Virus record (IMG/VR): IMGVR_UViG_3300026116_000003
Location: 1-64,000 of that record
DNA from: a virus
Reading direction: 5' to 3' (one strand)
DNA length: 64,000 nucleotides
This document shows, one piece after another, positions 1-7,671 of the stretch (position 1 is its first letter; the number at the start of each line of letters is the position of its first letter). The notes beneath the pieces are model-generated. The model saw only the letters and a list, made by a program, of their open reading frames with translations. It was not told where the DNA came from and made no database searches. The position numbers were made by a program, and so were the translations under genes.

Positions 1-1029
1 GTCTTCGTCGTCGTCAGCCGGTTTCTTTTTCTTCTTTACAACGTGGTCTTTATCTTCATCGTCCACGTCGTCCTCGTCTTCGTCGTCGTCGGCCGGTTTC
101 TTTTTCTTAGGCGCGGGCTCCTCGTCCTCTTCCCAAGCGTCGTCGTCAGCCGGTTTCTTTTTCTTCTTTACAACGTGGTCTTTATCTTCATCGTCCACGT
201 CGTCCTCGTCTTCGTCTTCCGACTCAGCAGCTTTGCGCTTTTTCTTAGGCAGAGTTTCTGTAGTATCTTCTTCCTCGTCTTCTTCTTCGTCCTCTTCATC
301 TTCAGCCGTCTGGAGAAGGACTTTCTTCAAGTCGTCGTAGGGTTCTTGAACCAGCAACTTGTCCAGGCAGTGAGTCTCTTCCAGAATCTCGTCATCGTAT
401 TGCTCCTTGCGCGGCTTGAAATCGATGGTCTCTGCTTCGACAAACGAATTGCCGGCAAAAGACTTCTCAGTAAAACCGACCTTCAACGTGAACCCATCCT
501 CCAGGAAAAAGAACTTCTCCCAGCCATCGTCTTCGTCTGAGTCGCGTATCCGCAAGTCCAGCAACCTTCCGAACAAGTGGTAAGAGATATCCCACAACTG
601 AACTCCCTTGTCCGGCTCTTTGAGATTGATGACGTTGAAGAGCTGGCGCTGCTTCGGAGACAGGTCCTTCGCTGCCGCTTCTTTGTCTTCGTCGCCGTCG
701 GCCGACTTGAGCAAGCTCAGCCGGTGCTCACAAACGGGGCAGCGCCCCTTGCTGGACATCCGCGCGCACAAGTAGGAATCTTCATTCGCTCCGATACCGC
801 GATGGGAGTAATACGTCCGCTCATAATGGAGGTTGCCGGGTTCCGCCCACGGGTTGCCTTTGCCGACGATATACGGGATAATATCCAGCAATATCACTCC
901 AGCTTTCGCTTTGAATAGCGTAACCTTATCTGGCAACTTCAGGTAAGGAGCGGAGTAACCCGTCGACTGCTTGTCAGCTCGCTCTCGGGCCGACGTGTAT
1001 CTGCGTTCTGATTTATTTGACCTACTCAT
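1..1029 (-). CDS. gp32-like single-stranded DNA-binding protein (C-terminus off window)
   Basis: The reading frame is open from the ATG at 1029 to the window edge (343 codons, no stop), so the C-terminus is missing. The N-terminal two thirds look like a T4 gp32-type ssDNA-binding core: a basic N-terminus, then a compact domain with a Cys/His cluster (CARMSSKGRCPVCEHR, around residues 90-105) that could bind zinc. The last third is a low-complexity tail of alternating KKKKPADDD and DEDEDDVDDEDKD blocks; acidic tails of SSB proteins normally recruit partner replication proteins. The start overlaps the stop of the small membrane protein upstream (TGA/ATG). It is the most downstream visible gene of the replication run. 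The SSB assignment is inferred from motif, tail and position. Confidence 0.72.
   Translation of the reverse strand, partial: MSRSNKSERRYTSARERADKQSTGYSAPYLKLPDKVTLFKAKAGVILLDIIPYIVGKGNPWAEPGNLHYERTYYSHRGIGANEDSYLCARMSSKGRCPVCEHRLSLLKSADGDEDKEAAAKDLSPKQRQLFNVINLKEPDKGVQLWDISYHLFGRLLDLRIRDSDEDDGWEKFFFLEDGFTLKVGFTEKSFAGNSFVEAETIDFKPRKEQYDDEILEETHCLDKLLVQEPYDDLKKVLLQTAEDEEDEEEDEEEDTTETLPKKKRKAAESEDEDEDDVDDEDKDHVVKKKKKPADDDAWEEDEEPAPKKKKPADDDEDEDDVDDEDKDHVVKKKKKPADDDED
6..216. repeat. in-frame tandem repeat in the SSB acidic tail
   Basis: A 79-bp stretch at 6-84 is repeated without mismatch at 138-216, offset 132 bp (44 codons). A partial third unit starts at about 79. The repeat keeps frame and duplicates the Lys-rich/Asp-rich cassette of the tail, so copy number could vary by slippage without disrupting the protein. 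Confidence 0.85.
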
Positions 1030-1178
1030 TGTTTCTCTCTTTCATTTTTTTGGTTTTGCTCATCGCGCCTCTTGGCCCGAAAATATCCAGATGCTCCGAA
1101 CTTGACTACCATATAAGCTAGAACCGGCAACGCGACGCACGCCAGGCAGCCGTAGAGCAGGATGGTAAGCAAGCTCAT
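1026..1178 (-). CDS. 50-aa single-span membrane protein
   Basis: A 51-codon frame begins with MSLLTILLYGCLACVALPVL, a hydrophobic stretch of about 24 residues, and ends in a Lys/Arg/Glu-rich tail (FRAKRRDEQNQKNEREKQ). It is linked at both ends by overlaps: its ATG overlaps the TGA of the coiled-coil gene upstream, and its TGA overlaps the ATG of the SSB gene. The perfect fit between two genes argues that it is real. The orientation is probably N-out/C-in with the charged tail in the cytoplasm. No family is recognised; a membrane tether for the replication complex is only a guess. Confidence 0.6.
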   Translation of the reverse strand: MSLLTILLYGCLACVALPVLAYMVVKFGASGYFRAKRRDEQNQKNEREKQ

Positions 1179-1648
1179 CAGTCAGTATGGCGGCGCACTT
1201 TGCGTTGCGTCATCTGCTCGACTGCTTCCCGGCCGCGCTCGGAAACTTTGGGGCTGGAGAAGTAGCCCATTCCGTGCAGCTCGACCAGTAGAGTCAAAGT
1301 CCGCTTCTTCGTCTCCAGCGCCCAGACCACTGCCTGACTCAAGTCGGATTGATAGCGAGCTTCGCGGACCTTCTTAGAAGCAGCCTTGAAAGTTTCCCGA
1401 GTCTCGATAGCTGCCTTGACTGCTGCTTCGGTAATCTTTTCGATACCGTAGACTTCCGGGTTGACCCGAATCTTCTTAGCCAGCTCGGCTTCGACTACAT
1501 CCAGCTCTGCTTCCGCTTCCGCCACGTCCCGCTTAGCGTCGGCTGCCTGGTGGGCATACTTGAGATACTGAGACGGCAGCCGAATGCATTCCCGGTCCAG
1601 ATTATGCTCGTCAATCTGGACCACTGACTCCGTATTGTTTTCGCTCAT
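1178..1648 (-). CDS. helical protein, possible UvsY-like recombination mediator
   Basis: 156 aa, almost entirely helical, with heptad-like Ala/Glu/Lys runs (AADAKRDVAEAEAELDVVEAE) and a C-terminal segment VELHGMGYFSSP. Its size, the Tyr-rich LPSQYLKYA start and its place beside an SSB recall T4 UvsY, which loads recombinase onto SSB-coated DNA; this is structural resemblance only. I chose the ATG at 1648 (MSENNTES) over the in-frame start at 1687, because a GATAAT box lies 6 nt upstream of it and the longer form would run into the clamp-loader gene. Confidence 0.45.
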   Translation of the reverse strand: MSENNTESVVQIDEHNLDRECIRLPSQYLKYAHQAADAKRDVAEAEAELDVVEAELAKKIRVNPEVYGIEKITEAAVKAAIETRETFKAASKKVREARYQSDLSQAVVWALETKKRTLTLLVELHGMGYFSSPKVSERGREAVEQMTQRKVRRHTD

Positions 1649-1654
1649 AGTTGT

Positions 1655-1660
1655 ATTATC
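1655..1660 (-). promoter_or_regulatory. -10 box GATAAT placed for a leaderless start
   Basis: GATAAT lies 6 nt before the ATG at 1648 and overlaps the TAG stop of the clamp-loader gene. The spacing matches that of the promoter array further right, so transcription would begin at or next to the start codon. No CTAAAGTAT box is visible upstream. Confidence 0.45.
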
Positions 1661-2583
1661 TACTTCATACAGACTACTTCGTAACAAGCCGCCGCCAGTC
1701 CAGCCTGTTTCGAGTCATAAAAGTTCTTGGAAAAGATATCAATAATCTTGAAAGCTCGCGGAGCCAATTGCTGGTTCGCCAGCAAGACCGAGCGAGCGTA
1801 GCCCAACACGAGGTAGCGAAGTCCTTCGGGGTCTTCGTCTTTCAAGTCTTTGAGCAGCGTCGCTACCGGAGCCCATTGCGCCCGGGGGTTGATTAGTCCA
1901 CGAGCCAAGTCTATCGCCGCCGACTTGTTGACAGAGCTCGCTTGCACTCCGCGCATCTGCTCGGCGTCTCCTTCCAGACCGGCTACCTGCCCCAATACTA
2001 CCAGCGCTTTGCGAGCAGAGCCATCTGCGCACTCGACAATCCCCTGGATGACGTCTTCCGATACCGCAAGCTTCTCCGCGGCTACTACGTCTTCCAGGAG
2101 CCCTTTCAGTAATTTGTCCGACAGAGCAACCAGGCGGACTTCTGTGCAGCGCGTATGGATAGCTTTGATAAGCTTGGAAGAGTCCGTAGTCAGCAGCATA
2201 AAATAAACGTGGCTCGGGGTATCTTCCAGCATTTTAAGGACTGCGTTCTGCGCGTCGTTAGTCAGCTTGTGCGCTTCGTCGAGCACCCAAATCCGGCAAG
2301 CGCCTTCCAACGGGCTCAAGTTCATCCGCCGGCGGATTATCCGAATAGATTCCACTCCGCGGTCGTCTCCAGAATTCACTTCGGTAAAGTCAGTGCCGCC
2401 ACAGTCCAGAGACCGGCGCAAGATTCTAGCGATAGTTGTCTTGCCACAGCCAGAAGGTCCAGTCAGCAAGAGTGCGTGTGGAAGCCCCTTGTCTAATTGC
2501 TTCTGCAGCGAAGCGATAGCTACTTCCTGCCCGATTACTTTGTCCAGTGTTCGCGGACGGTATTTCTTGTAAAGTTCTGCCAT
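1660..2583 (-). CDS. AAA+ clamp loader (RFC/gp44/DnaX-like) subunit
   Basis: 307 aa from the ATG at 2583 (MAELYKKYRPRTLDKVIGQE). The opening YRP..L..VIGQ is the signature of clamp-loader ATPases. Walker A is GPSGCGKT (residues 42-49), Walker B is WVLDEAH, sensor 1 is LTTD, and the SRC arginine-finger motif appears as TRC (HTRCTE). A helical lid and collar domain follow. It should load the beta-type clamp at 5742-6791 in an ATP-dependent way for the phage polymerase. The ATG at 2583 is favoured over a TTG 90 nt upstream because the family begins at this point. No separate small subunit was seen. Confidence 0.9.
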   Translation of the reverse strand: MAELYKKYRPRTLDKVIGQEVAIASLQKQLDKGLPHALLLTGPSGCGKTTIARILRRSLDCGGTDFTEVNSGDDRGVESIRIIRRRMNLSPLEGACRIWVLDEAHKLTNDAQNAVLKMLEDTPSHVYFMLLTTDSSKLIKAIHTRCTEVRLVALSDKLLKGLLEDVVAAEKLAVSEDVIQGIVECADGSARKALVVLGQVAGLEGDAEQMRGVQASSVNKSAAIDLARGLINPRAQWAPVATLLKDLKDEDPEGLRYLVLGYARSVLLANQQLAPRAFKIIDIFSKNFYDSKQAGLAAACYEVVCMK

Positions 2584-2685
2584 ATTAAAATTGACGCTGG
2601 TTGCCTGGGAAATTTGCTTCGCCAGTTTATCGCATTGCAGCAAATAGCCCGCCACTGGGTTAGGTTTAAGCAACCAGCATATTTA

Positions 2686-4143
2686 TTATCTTTTTCTTGG
2701 CTTCGTATATCCTCTTACGATTCCTTTTTCGCCAGCTCCATCGTTGTGATTGGGACTAACACCCTCTTCTTTCTGATACCAGTTACCGCCGGGCGGAGCT
2801 ACCGCATATTCAATCTGCGGCGGCACAACGAGGAAAGGATAGTGGCGCGGTAGTCCGACCGTTACTACGTGGTCAACAATCCGCATGTATTTTTTCAACT
2901 CGGTTGTCTTTACGTCTCCGACCAAGCTATCGTGAATTTGACCGACTACCATACTTTCCATCCGCTCTTTGCGGAGGATACGGTTGACTTGAATTAGAGT
3001 CCACAGCAAGCAATGGAACGCCGAGCCTTGAATCGGGTAGTTGCAGACCTGCTTCCGGTTGAATACTCCAGGCACGCGGAAGCCGGTCAGCAAATCAAAG
3101 TAACCATTTTCCAAATACTTTTTATACCAGACCCGGCGCCACTCTCCATACTTTTGAAAGCGTCGATTCCAAAAGTCATTCTCCACGTCCCGAACGTGCT
3201 TTTCAAACGTGCCATCCAGCGGGTCAATCTCAGGGTCGCACGCGCCGAGCGTTACAATTCCTTTATACTTCAAGTGCTCGTAAAGCGATACTCCAGCCGG
3301 AGTCGTCAGCTTCCCGCGCCCAATCCATTCCCAAAGCGAGCGAGCGCAGCTCACGTAGAAGTCTCCGTAGAACTGGGGGAACACGAACATATTCTTGGCT
3401 CCGTAGCGAGCTTCTTTGCTGACTTCGGATGGCTTGAGCTTGTAGAGTTGAGCCGCCATATCCCGATGCATATCCTTCCCCGGCGTAGAAATATACTCGA
3501 TGAACACCGGGTCCTTGTGATAAGCTGCGGACAAGGCAACTTCGATTCCTTTAAAGTCATTCTCGACTAACTGATGCCCCTCCGACGCAATAAAGAGCGA
3601 GCGGATAATTTTGCTAATCTCCTCGTCGCGGACGGGCATATTCTGAAAGTTGGGAGAGTCGGAGCTAGAGCGGTGCGAGCGAGCGAGATGGAGGTTGTAG
3701 CTCGGATGGATACGGTCTCCGACAATCTCCCGCTCGATGCCTTTGATAAACGTCCCCAGCGCTTTCTCATACTTGAGGAACTTCGCCATCTTTTTTACAA
3801 AGGGGTGGTCGACTTTCTGGAGAGCTTCCGCGTCGGTCGATGGCGCTCCGCTCTCCGTCTCCGTATGGACTTTGTAGCCCATAATCTCAAAGAGCACGGT
3901 CCCGAGCTGACTGTGCGAAGTAAAGTTAGCTTTAGTTCCGAATCGCTTGCGCCACATCGCCCACACTTTATCCTGCTCCATCTCCGCTTTGAGCGTGCGG
4001 ATTCTTTCGGCCAGCTTCGCTTTCGTGCGCTCCAGCCGAGCTAAGTCAATCCGGATTCCATTCGCTTCGACGCGAGCCAGCTCAATCAGCCCGTCGTGGA
4101 ACAGCTGGTAGCCTTGCTGGCGAATGGCGTGAATCTTTTTCAT
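2686..4143 (-). CDS. family A DNA polymerase, polymerase domain only
   Basis: 485 aa. Motif A is DFKGIEVA (D196, E201), motif B runs from ARYGAK to FYG (R246, K250, Y259), the conserved NYPIQGSA block follows, and motif C is QIHDS (H404, D405). These are the palm and finger elements of the Pol I family. The polypeptide lacks a 3'-5' exonuclease domain; that activity is in the next gene upstream (4235-5416). The start at 4143 (MKKIHAIRQQ) overlaps the TGA of the 32-aa membrane peptide as ATGA; an in-frame start 15 nt earlier is less likely. The stop (TAA) overlaps a GATAAT box of the following gene. Confidence 0.92.
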   Translation of the reverse strand: MKKIHAIRQQGYQLFHDGLIELARVEANGIRIDLARLERTKAKLAERIRTLKAEMEQDKVWAMWRKRFGTKANFTSHSQLGTVLFEIMGYKVHTETESGAPSTDAEALQKVDHPFVKKMAKFLKYEKALGTFIKGIEREIVGDRIHPSYNLHLARSHRSSSDSPNFQNMPVRDEEISKIIRSLFIASEGHQLVENDFKGIEVALSAAYHKDPVFIEYISTPGKDMHRDMAAQLYKLKPSEVSKEARYGAKNMFVFPQFYGDFYVSCARSLWEWIGRGKLTTPAGVSLYEHLKYKGIVTLGACDPEIDPLDGTFEKHVRDVENDFWNRRFQKYGEWRRVWYKKYLENGYFDLLTGFRVPGVFNRKQVCNYPIQGSAFHCLLWTLIQVNRILRKERMESMVVGQIHDSLVGDVKTTELKKYMRIVDHVVTVGLPRHYPFLVVPPQIEYAVAPPGGNWYQKEEGVSPNHNDGAGEKGIVRGYTKPRKR

Positions 4144-4238
4144 TTTCGTCGCGTGCAAACCACAATCAAAATTACTAACAGAACGATAGATATCGACTGC
4201 TTGAACATGATATGCTCCAGCATCTCGTGGTCCGTCAT
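4140..4238 (-). CDS. 32-aa membrane peptide between the exonuclease and polymerase genes
   Basis: The frame reads MTDHEMLEHIMFKQ, then an uninterrupted hydrophobic run (SISIVLLVILIVVC), then TRRK and stop. It is locked between two DNA polymerase pieces by ATGA overlaps on both sides (start in the TGA of the UDG-exonuclease gene, stop in the ATG of the polymerase gene). A single membrane span with a basic C-terminus is the simplest reading. Alternatively it is a coupling ORF whose translation matters more than its product. Confidence 0.55.
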   Translation of the reverse strand: MTDHEMLEHIMFKQSISIVLLVILIVVCTRRK

Positions 4239-5416
4239 AAGCCCATATCTTTCATTTGCACCATCGCCAGTTTGTATTCTAGCCGAGCGTCCATGCCGTT
4301 GTAGAGCAGCAACGCCGGCGGATAAATTTCGTCAATCCGGTTGTAGGGACTACCCTTGACATTCGCTAAGTAGGGCTCAGTTGTCTCGTTGAAAGACGGG
4401 ACGCCGAGCCGGACCAGCGCCTGGAACTTGAGCGAGCAAATCCCCGGGCGATTGTCCAGGCAATGCGCCGCCAGCATCGTATCCCAGCCCCAGTTTGTTA
4501 CTCCGTGCCCGAACGTCTTCAACGTCCAGCGCTCTTCCATTTTCAAGTTGCTCGAAATCTTTTGGCTACGCTTCGACTGGAGCAGCAGCTTAGTAACCAG
4601 CGAAGTTTGAACAGTCCACAAGTAAGCAATCGTCCTCCGTCCGTTGGATAGAGCGCAAGAAATTATCTGGCCGTCCGGCCACTCTGGTTTGAGGCAAGTC
4701 GTTTCGTAGTCGACGGCCATCCAACCACCCACTTCTTCCATCTCTCTTATCGCGCGGCAAGCCGCTTCGTCCTCGAGCAAGCATTCAATCCCCTCTTCCC
4801 ACTTCGGCTGCCGCGGCGGAAGCTCGTCCAGCTCAAACGCGGCTTGCAGATGGTTGAGGAATAAACAATCCAGCAAAGCGTCTTTCATCCGTAGCAGGTA
4901 AGCCGGATGGTAAGTCGGGCAAATCCAGTGGCGCTCAACCGGCATCCGCCAGCCGGTCCAACGGTCGAGCGCTCCGATATCTCTCCAGTAACCCTCGAGC
5001 ACGCTAACCAGCGCCGAGCGCCCGAGCGTCAAGACAACTTGCGGCTCATACTTCCGGATAGCGTTGAGCAAGTTCGGCCGGCAGTAGGAGATTTGCTTGG
5101 CGTCTGGCGTGGCGTTTTTCGGCGGGCGGCAAATCAAAGCGTTAGTTGTCCAAGCGTCTCTATCCAAGTCCACTCCGATTCGCTTCAACGAAGAGCGAAG
5201 AAACAAACCAGACTTACCGACGAAGGGACGCCCTTGCTCGTCTTCTTCTACGCCCGGAGCTTCGCCGACAACCAAGACTCTCTTTGCGCCCTGACCATAC
5301 GGCTTAATCTTCGGACTCTCGCAAGTCTTGTAGAGTCCGCAAGCGCCACACTTCGGGACAAACCCGAATTCCGGCTTGTCTTTCTGGACTTTAGATGATT
5401 CGAAAAACCCGCGCAT
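4235..5416 (-). CDS. family 4-type uracil-DNA glycosylase fused to a 3'-5' exonuclease
   Basis: 393 aa with two domains. Residues 1 to about 195 match Fe-S uracil-DNA glycosylases: cysteines C23, C26/C32, C96 and C112 for a 4Fe-4S cluster, motif GEAPGVEEDEQGRPFVG, and the late YHPAYLLR motif. Residues from about 225 to the end match a DnaQ-like proofreading exonuclease: ExoI VDYET (D236, E238), ExoII SSNLKMEE with D312, and ExoIII YNGMD. Some phage Pol I enzymes carry UDG, exonuclease and polymerase domains in one chain; here the polymerase domain is a separate gene after a 32-aa peptide. The two products presumably associate to give a proofreading polymerase. Confidence 0.85.
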   Translation of the reverse strand: MRGFFESSKVQKDKPEFGFVPKCGACGLYKTCESPKIKPYGQGAKRVLVVGEAPGVEEDEQGRPFVGKSGLFLRSSLKRIGVDLDRDAWTTNALICRPPKNATPDAKQISYCRPNLLNAIRKYEPQVVLTLGRSALVSVLEGYWRDIGALDRWTGWRMPVERHWICPTYHPAYLLRMKDALLDCLFLNHLQAAFELDELPPRQPKWEEGIECLLEDEAACRAIREMEEVGGWMAVDYETTCLKPEWPDGQIISCALSNGRRTIAYLWTVQTSLVTKLLLQSKRSQKISSNLKMEERWTLKTFGHGVTNWGWDTMLAAHCLDNRPGICSLKFQALVRLGVPSFNETTEPYLANVKGSPYNRIDEIYPPALLLYNGMDARLEYKLAMVQMKDMGL

Positions 5417-5442
5417 TGCGCTATAGTATCTCTGGCCAGCGC

Positions 5443-5516
5443 TCCTATTCCGTCAGGATTGCACGATAGGACCGGTTTTTATTTGATTTGAGTGTCAACA
5501 TAGCGGCAACTTAGGG
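5443..5516 (-). promoter_or_regulatory. class-2 repeat element (promoter-like core plus hairpin) before the UDG-exonuclease gene
   Basis: In the minus direction it reads CCCTAAGTTGCCGCTATGTT then GACACTCAAA, followed by a stem TCCTAT/ATAGGA (5443-5448 with 5466-5471) whose loop holds AATCCTGACGG. The same layout recurs at 15019-15093 and 48584-48654, and the core alone at about 10201-10215. TATGTT at 5497-5502 could be a -10 box, with CCCTAA 8 nt upstream as in the class-1 promoters. The hairpin would then lie in the 5' leader of the gene starting at 5416. Confidence 0.5.
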
Positions 5517-5536
5517 TCATTCGCTAGGAACGAAAC

Positions 5537-5749
5537 CTAGTCTTTTGCGACTACCTGCAAAAGCCTTTGACCGTGAGCAACGACGCAACCGACTTTGTGG
5601 CGAATCTCGGGCGGAGTAGCAGCAAAAGCGTCGCAGTAGACGCAACGAAAACCCCGGCCCATCAACTCTCCGCTACGAGCCGGCTTGAGCGCCAAGTCTA
5701 CGAACTGCCCGACCAGCTGAACCATTTCCTTTTGAATTGCTTCAGTCAT
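5537..5749 (-). CDS. 70-aa putative zinc-binding protein
   Basis: The C-terminal half has a CVYCDAF pair followed by HKVGC and a second His (AHGQ), a plausible C2HC zinc site. The N-terminal half is one amphipathic helix (IQKEMVQLVGQFVDLALK). It starts inside the last 8 nt of the sliding clamp gene, so the two are translationally coupled. No family recognised. Confidence 0.55.
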   Translation of the reverse strand: MTEAIQKEMVQLVGQFVDLALKPARSGELMGRGFRCVYCDAFAATPPEIRHKVGCVVAHGQRLLQVVAKD

Positions 5750-6791
5750 TGTCTTTCTCTTCTCCCCTCTCCGGCTCTTCTTCCTCTTCCTGCGGCTTGC
5801 CCAAGACCGTGATGTATTCCCAATGCCCGCCGACGACTTTCAACTTCGTTTCTCCGATTACCGCGTCATCATAGTTCTCAGAAATATACTTGAGCAAGTC
5901 CGGAGCGATACAGAAGTCCAGCGCTGGTCCCTTGTAGTTGACCTTCTTCGATTCCTTATACCAGCCGGACAGCCCTTCTCCCCGAACGCGAATCACTCCA
6001 GTCGTCAACGATACCGATACCAGCGGGTCTCCGGACTTGTCGGCGGCGAAGATAGCCGCCCGGTCGGTCGCTTCCATCAGCCCTTTCGGGATAACGATAT
6101 CGTGACCGTCGACCTCGATAACTTTGTCCAGCGCGGGGTAGTCTTCGGTATAGCGACGGCAGGAGAAGATTAGCCCCGATTGACTCTTGAAATGAATCCA
6201 GCACTTGGTCATCGCCACTTCGTCCATCCCGAGCGATACGATATGGCGCAACGAAGTCCCGCGCACTAAGACCGAAGACTTGATACCGGTCTTTACTTTT
6301 ACCCGCATGATTTGCATGTTGTCGCACGCTTCCACATGCTCCGGATGAATGTGGATGCAAGTCAGAAGAAAGCGCGACTCGTCTGTACTAACGCAATGCT
6401 GGACTCGACTCACGGCTTCAGTAAACTCCTTGACAAGCGGGTGCCAATGCTTCGGAGTCTCGACTCTGTCAATCGGGAGAAATATCTCCGCGTCTTTCGT
6501 CACGCCGAACCGCTTTTTCTTGCCACGAAACTCCAGCTCTCCTTTCTCGTTTTCTTCCACCAGCAACTCGGGGTCAGTCAGCTTCCCCAAAATCGCCAGC
6601 AACGAAGCCGCCTGCACGGCGCCAGTCACTTTGATTCCGACTTTCATCCGGCAAGCCACTTCGTCGTTGAAAGTCATCACCATCCCGTCCTGGAAAGCGA
6701 AGCAACTCGATTGCTCCAGGAATTCTCGCGGAGACAAGCCAGCCTTGACCAGCTCCAAAACATTCAGAAACTCTTCTCGGTTGATTTTCAT
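5742..6791 (-). CDS. DNA polymerase sliding clamp (DnaN/beta-like)
   Basis: 349 aa, close to the bacterial beta clamp length (about 366). Clamp-like pattern elements include LLTCIHIHPEHVEACDN in the middle domain, and RAAIFAADKSG followed by VSLTTGVIRVRGEG in the third domain, as in beta clamps. The C-terminus is a Glu-rich tail (EEEEEPERGEEKDND). It would tether the polymerase to DNA and be loaded by the AAA+ subunit at 1660-2583. A GATAAT box lies 8 nt before the start and a strong hairpin terminator separates it from the gene upstream, so it has its own promoter. Confidence 0.8.
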   Translation of the reverse strand: MKINREEFLNVLELVKAGLSPREFLEQSSCFAFQDGMVMTFNDEVACRMKVGIKVTGAVQAASLLAILGKLTDPELLVEENEKGELEFRGKKKRFGVTKDAEIFLPIDRVETPKHWHPLVKEFTEAVSRVQHCVSTDESRFLLTCIHIHPEHVEACDNMQIMRVKVKTGIKSSVLVRGTSLRHIVSLGMDEVAMTKCWIHFKSQSGLIFSCRRYTEDYPALDKVIEVDGHDIVIPKGLMEATDRAAIFAADKSGDPLVSVSLTTGVIRVRGEGLSGWYKESKKVNYKGPALDFCIAPDLLKYISENYDDAVIGETKLKVVGGHWEYITVLGKPQEEEEEPERGEEKDND

Positions 6792-6799
6792 TCAATCGT

Positions 6800-6805
6800 A
6801 TTATC
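6800..6805 (-). promoter_or_regulatory. -10-like GATAAT before the clamp gene
   Basis: GATAAT 8 nt upstream of the clamp ATG, directly downstream of the terminator hairpin at 6817-6850. No convincing -35 box. Confidence 0.35.
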
Positions 6806-6816
6806 TCAAAGCAAAT

Positions 6817-6850
6817 GAAGAAAGCGTGCAGAGTATTGCACGCTTTCTTC
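6817..6850 (-). terminator. hairpin terminator after the 217-aa gene
   Basis: Perfect 14-bp stem (6817-6830 with 6837-6850) and a 6-nt loop, followed on the minus strand by ATTTGCTTTG. It sits between the stop at 6872 and the clamp promoter, so it should separate the two transcription units. The stem ends in AAGAAAG/CTTTCTT, so the U-rich side lies partly inside the stem. Confidence 0.7.
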
Positions 6851-6871
6851 CGAACTGGCGAGTCTTTACTT

Positions 6872-7525
6872 TTACTCTTTGGCCGCTTTGGCCAAGCGAT
6901 ACTCGTTCTTGCCATTCTCTTTGCGGACTTCCAGCAAACCGCTCTTGACCTGGTCGGCCAAGTTGCCGTTGATTTTGCCGGGAGGGACGCCAGACTCTTC
7001 TTCAATCTGAGCGATGGTTTTCCACGCTCGGGAAAAGGCCGTATTCGTCTGGGCGCGAATCGTCCCGAGCCGGCAGCCGTATTTGTCTTTCTCGACCGTC
7101 GACTTGCCGCCAGCTTTCTTTGCCTTGGCCGGCTTGCTCTTTTTGACTTTCCGCGCCGGAGTCTTCGCCAGAAGCTTCTTCAACTTCTCTTTGACGCTAG
7201 CAATGGAATCTTTCGCCCGAATCTTGATGTCCAGCTTGCGCTCTTCGATGAAAGCGCGAATAGCCGCCTTGTCCATCGAGTCGACATCAATCACTTCGTC
7301 AACTTCTTCCTCTTCGGCCGGAGCTTCGTCCGCCAGCTGGATATCGCCGTCGGCCGCAATCAACTCGTTCAACAGAGGAACGAATTGCGCTTTCACGTCG
7401 CTCTCGCTGACCTTCGTCGGCACCAGCTGGATTTTCTTGAGCAGCTTGGCGTCGTCCCAATCAGCGGCGCTCGGAAAGCCCAAATCGACCAACATAGCAA
7501 CCGCGTCATTTCTCTTGATTTTCAT
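6872..7525 (-). CDS. 217-aa protein with acidic linker and winged-helix-like C-terminus
   Basis: No family recognised. The N-terminal 70 residues are helical. An acidic stretch (APAEEEEVDEVIDVD) leads to a SAP-like helical pair (MDKAAIRAFIEERKLDIKI), then a Lys/Ala-rich basic linker, then about 60 residues resembling a winged helix (TIAQIEEESGVPPGKINGNL). The basic linker and wing suggest DNA binding. It sits between the helicase and clamp genes and has its own class-1 promoter, a 110-nt leader with a perfect hairpin, and an A-rich stretch before the ATG. Confidence 0.7.
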   Translation of the reverse strand: MKIKRNDAVAMLVDLGFPSAADWDDAKLLKKIQLVPTKVSESDVKAQFVPLLNELIAADGDIQLADEAPAEEEEVDEVIDVDSMDKAAIRAFIEERKLDIKIRAKDSIASVKEKLKKLLAKTPARKVKKSKPAKAKKAGGKSTVEKDKYGCRLGTIRAQTNTAFSRAWKTIAQIEEESGVPPGKINGNLADQVKSGLLEVRKENGKNEYRLAKAAKE

Positions 7526-7592
7526 ACTGTTTTCCTTCTTTTGTTTTGAAGCCGTTATGGCCTCGATTGTTTTTATTATCTCCTTAGAGCGG

Positions 7593-7623
7593 AAAGATTC
7601 CCCATTTATTTTTGGGAATCTTT
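7593..7623 (-). other. perfect hairpin in the leader of the 217-aa gene
   Basis: AAAGATTCCC (7593-7602) pairs perfectly with GGGAATCTTT (7614-7623) around an 11-nt A/T loop. It lies between the class-1 promoter at 7636 and the start codon at 7525. There is no U-tract on either side, so it is unlikely to be a simple terminator; an RNA-stability or protein-binding element is possible. Confidence 0.5.
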
Positions 7624-7635
7624 TCCACTACCCCA

Positions 7636-7664
7636 TCTATCGACCGCTTGTGGAAATACTTTAG
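7636..7664 (-). promoter_or_regulatory. class-1 promoter before the 217-aa gene
   Basis: CTAAAGTAT (7656-7664), 14-nt spacer, GATAGA (7636-7641). Matches the array consensus in both box and spacing, but unlike most copies lies 110 nt before the ATG. Confidence 0.55.
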
Positions 7665-7671
7665 GGGAAAT

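Noticed and set aside
43-540. 165-aa plus-strand ORF rich in Phe/Val/Leu
   Set aside because: It is the antisense of the acidic/lysine-rich SSB tail; the composition is the complement of Asp/Lys codons.
2686-5416. Sequencing frameshift as cause of the split polymerase
   Set aside because: A 32-codon ORF with clean overlaps lies between the parts; a single indel would not produce this arrangement. It remains to be checked in raw reads.
5417-5536. CRISPR-like or tRNA-like element
   Set aside because: The repeats are dispersed singly, not in spaced arrays, and no cloverleaf could be drawn. I saw no CRISPR array and no tRNA in the window.
7593-7623. Terminator between helicase and the 217-aa gene
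   Set aside because: No U-tract on either strand and it lies downstream of a promoter, so it was listed only as a hairpin.
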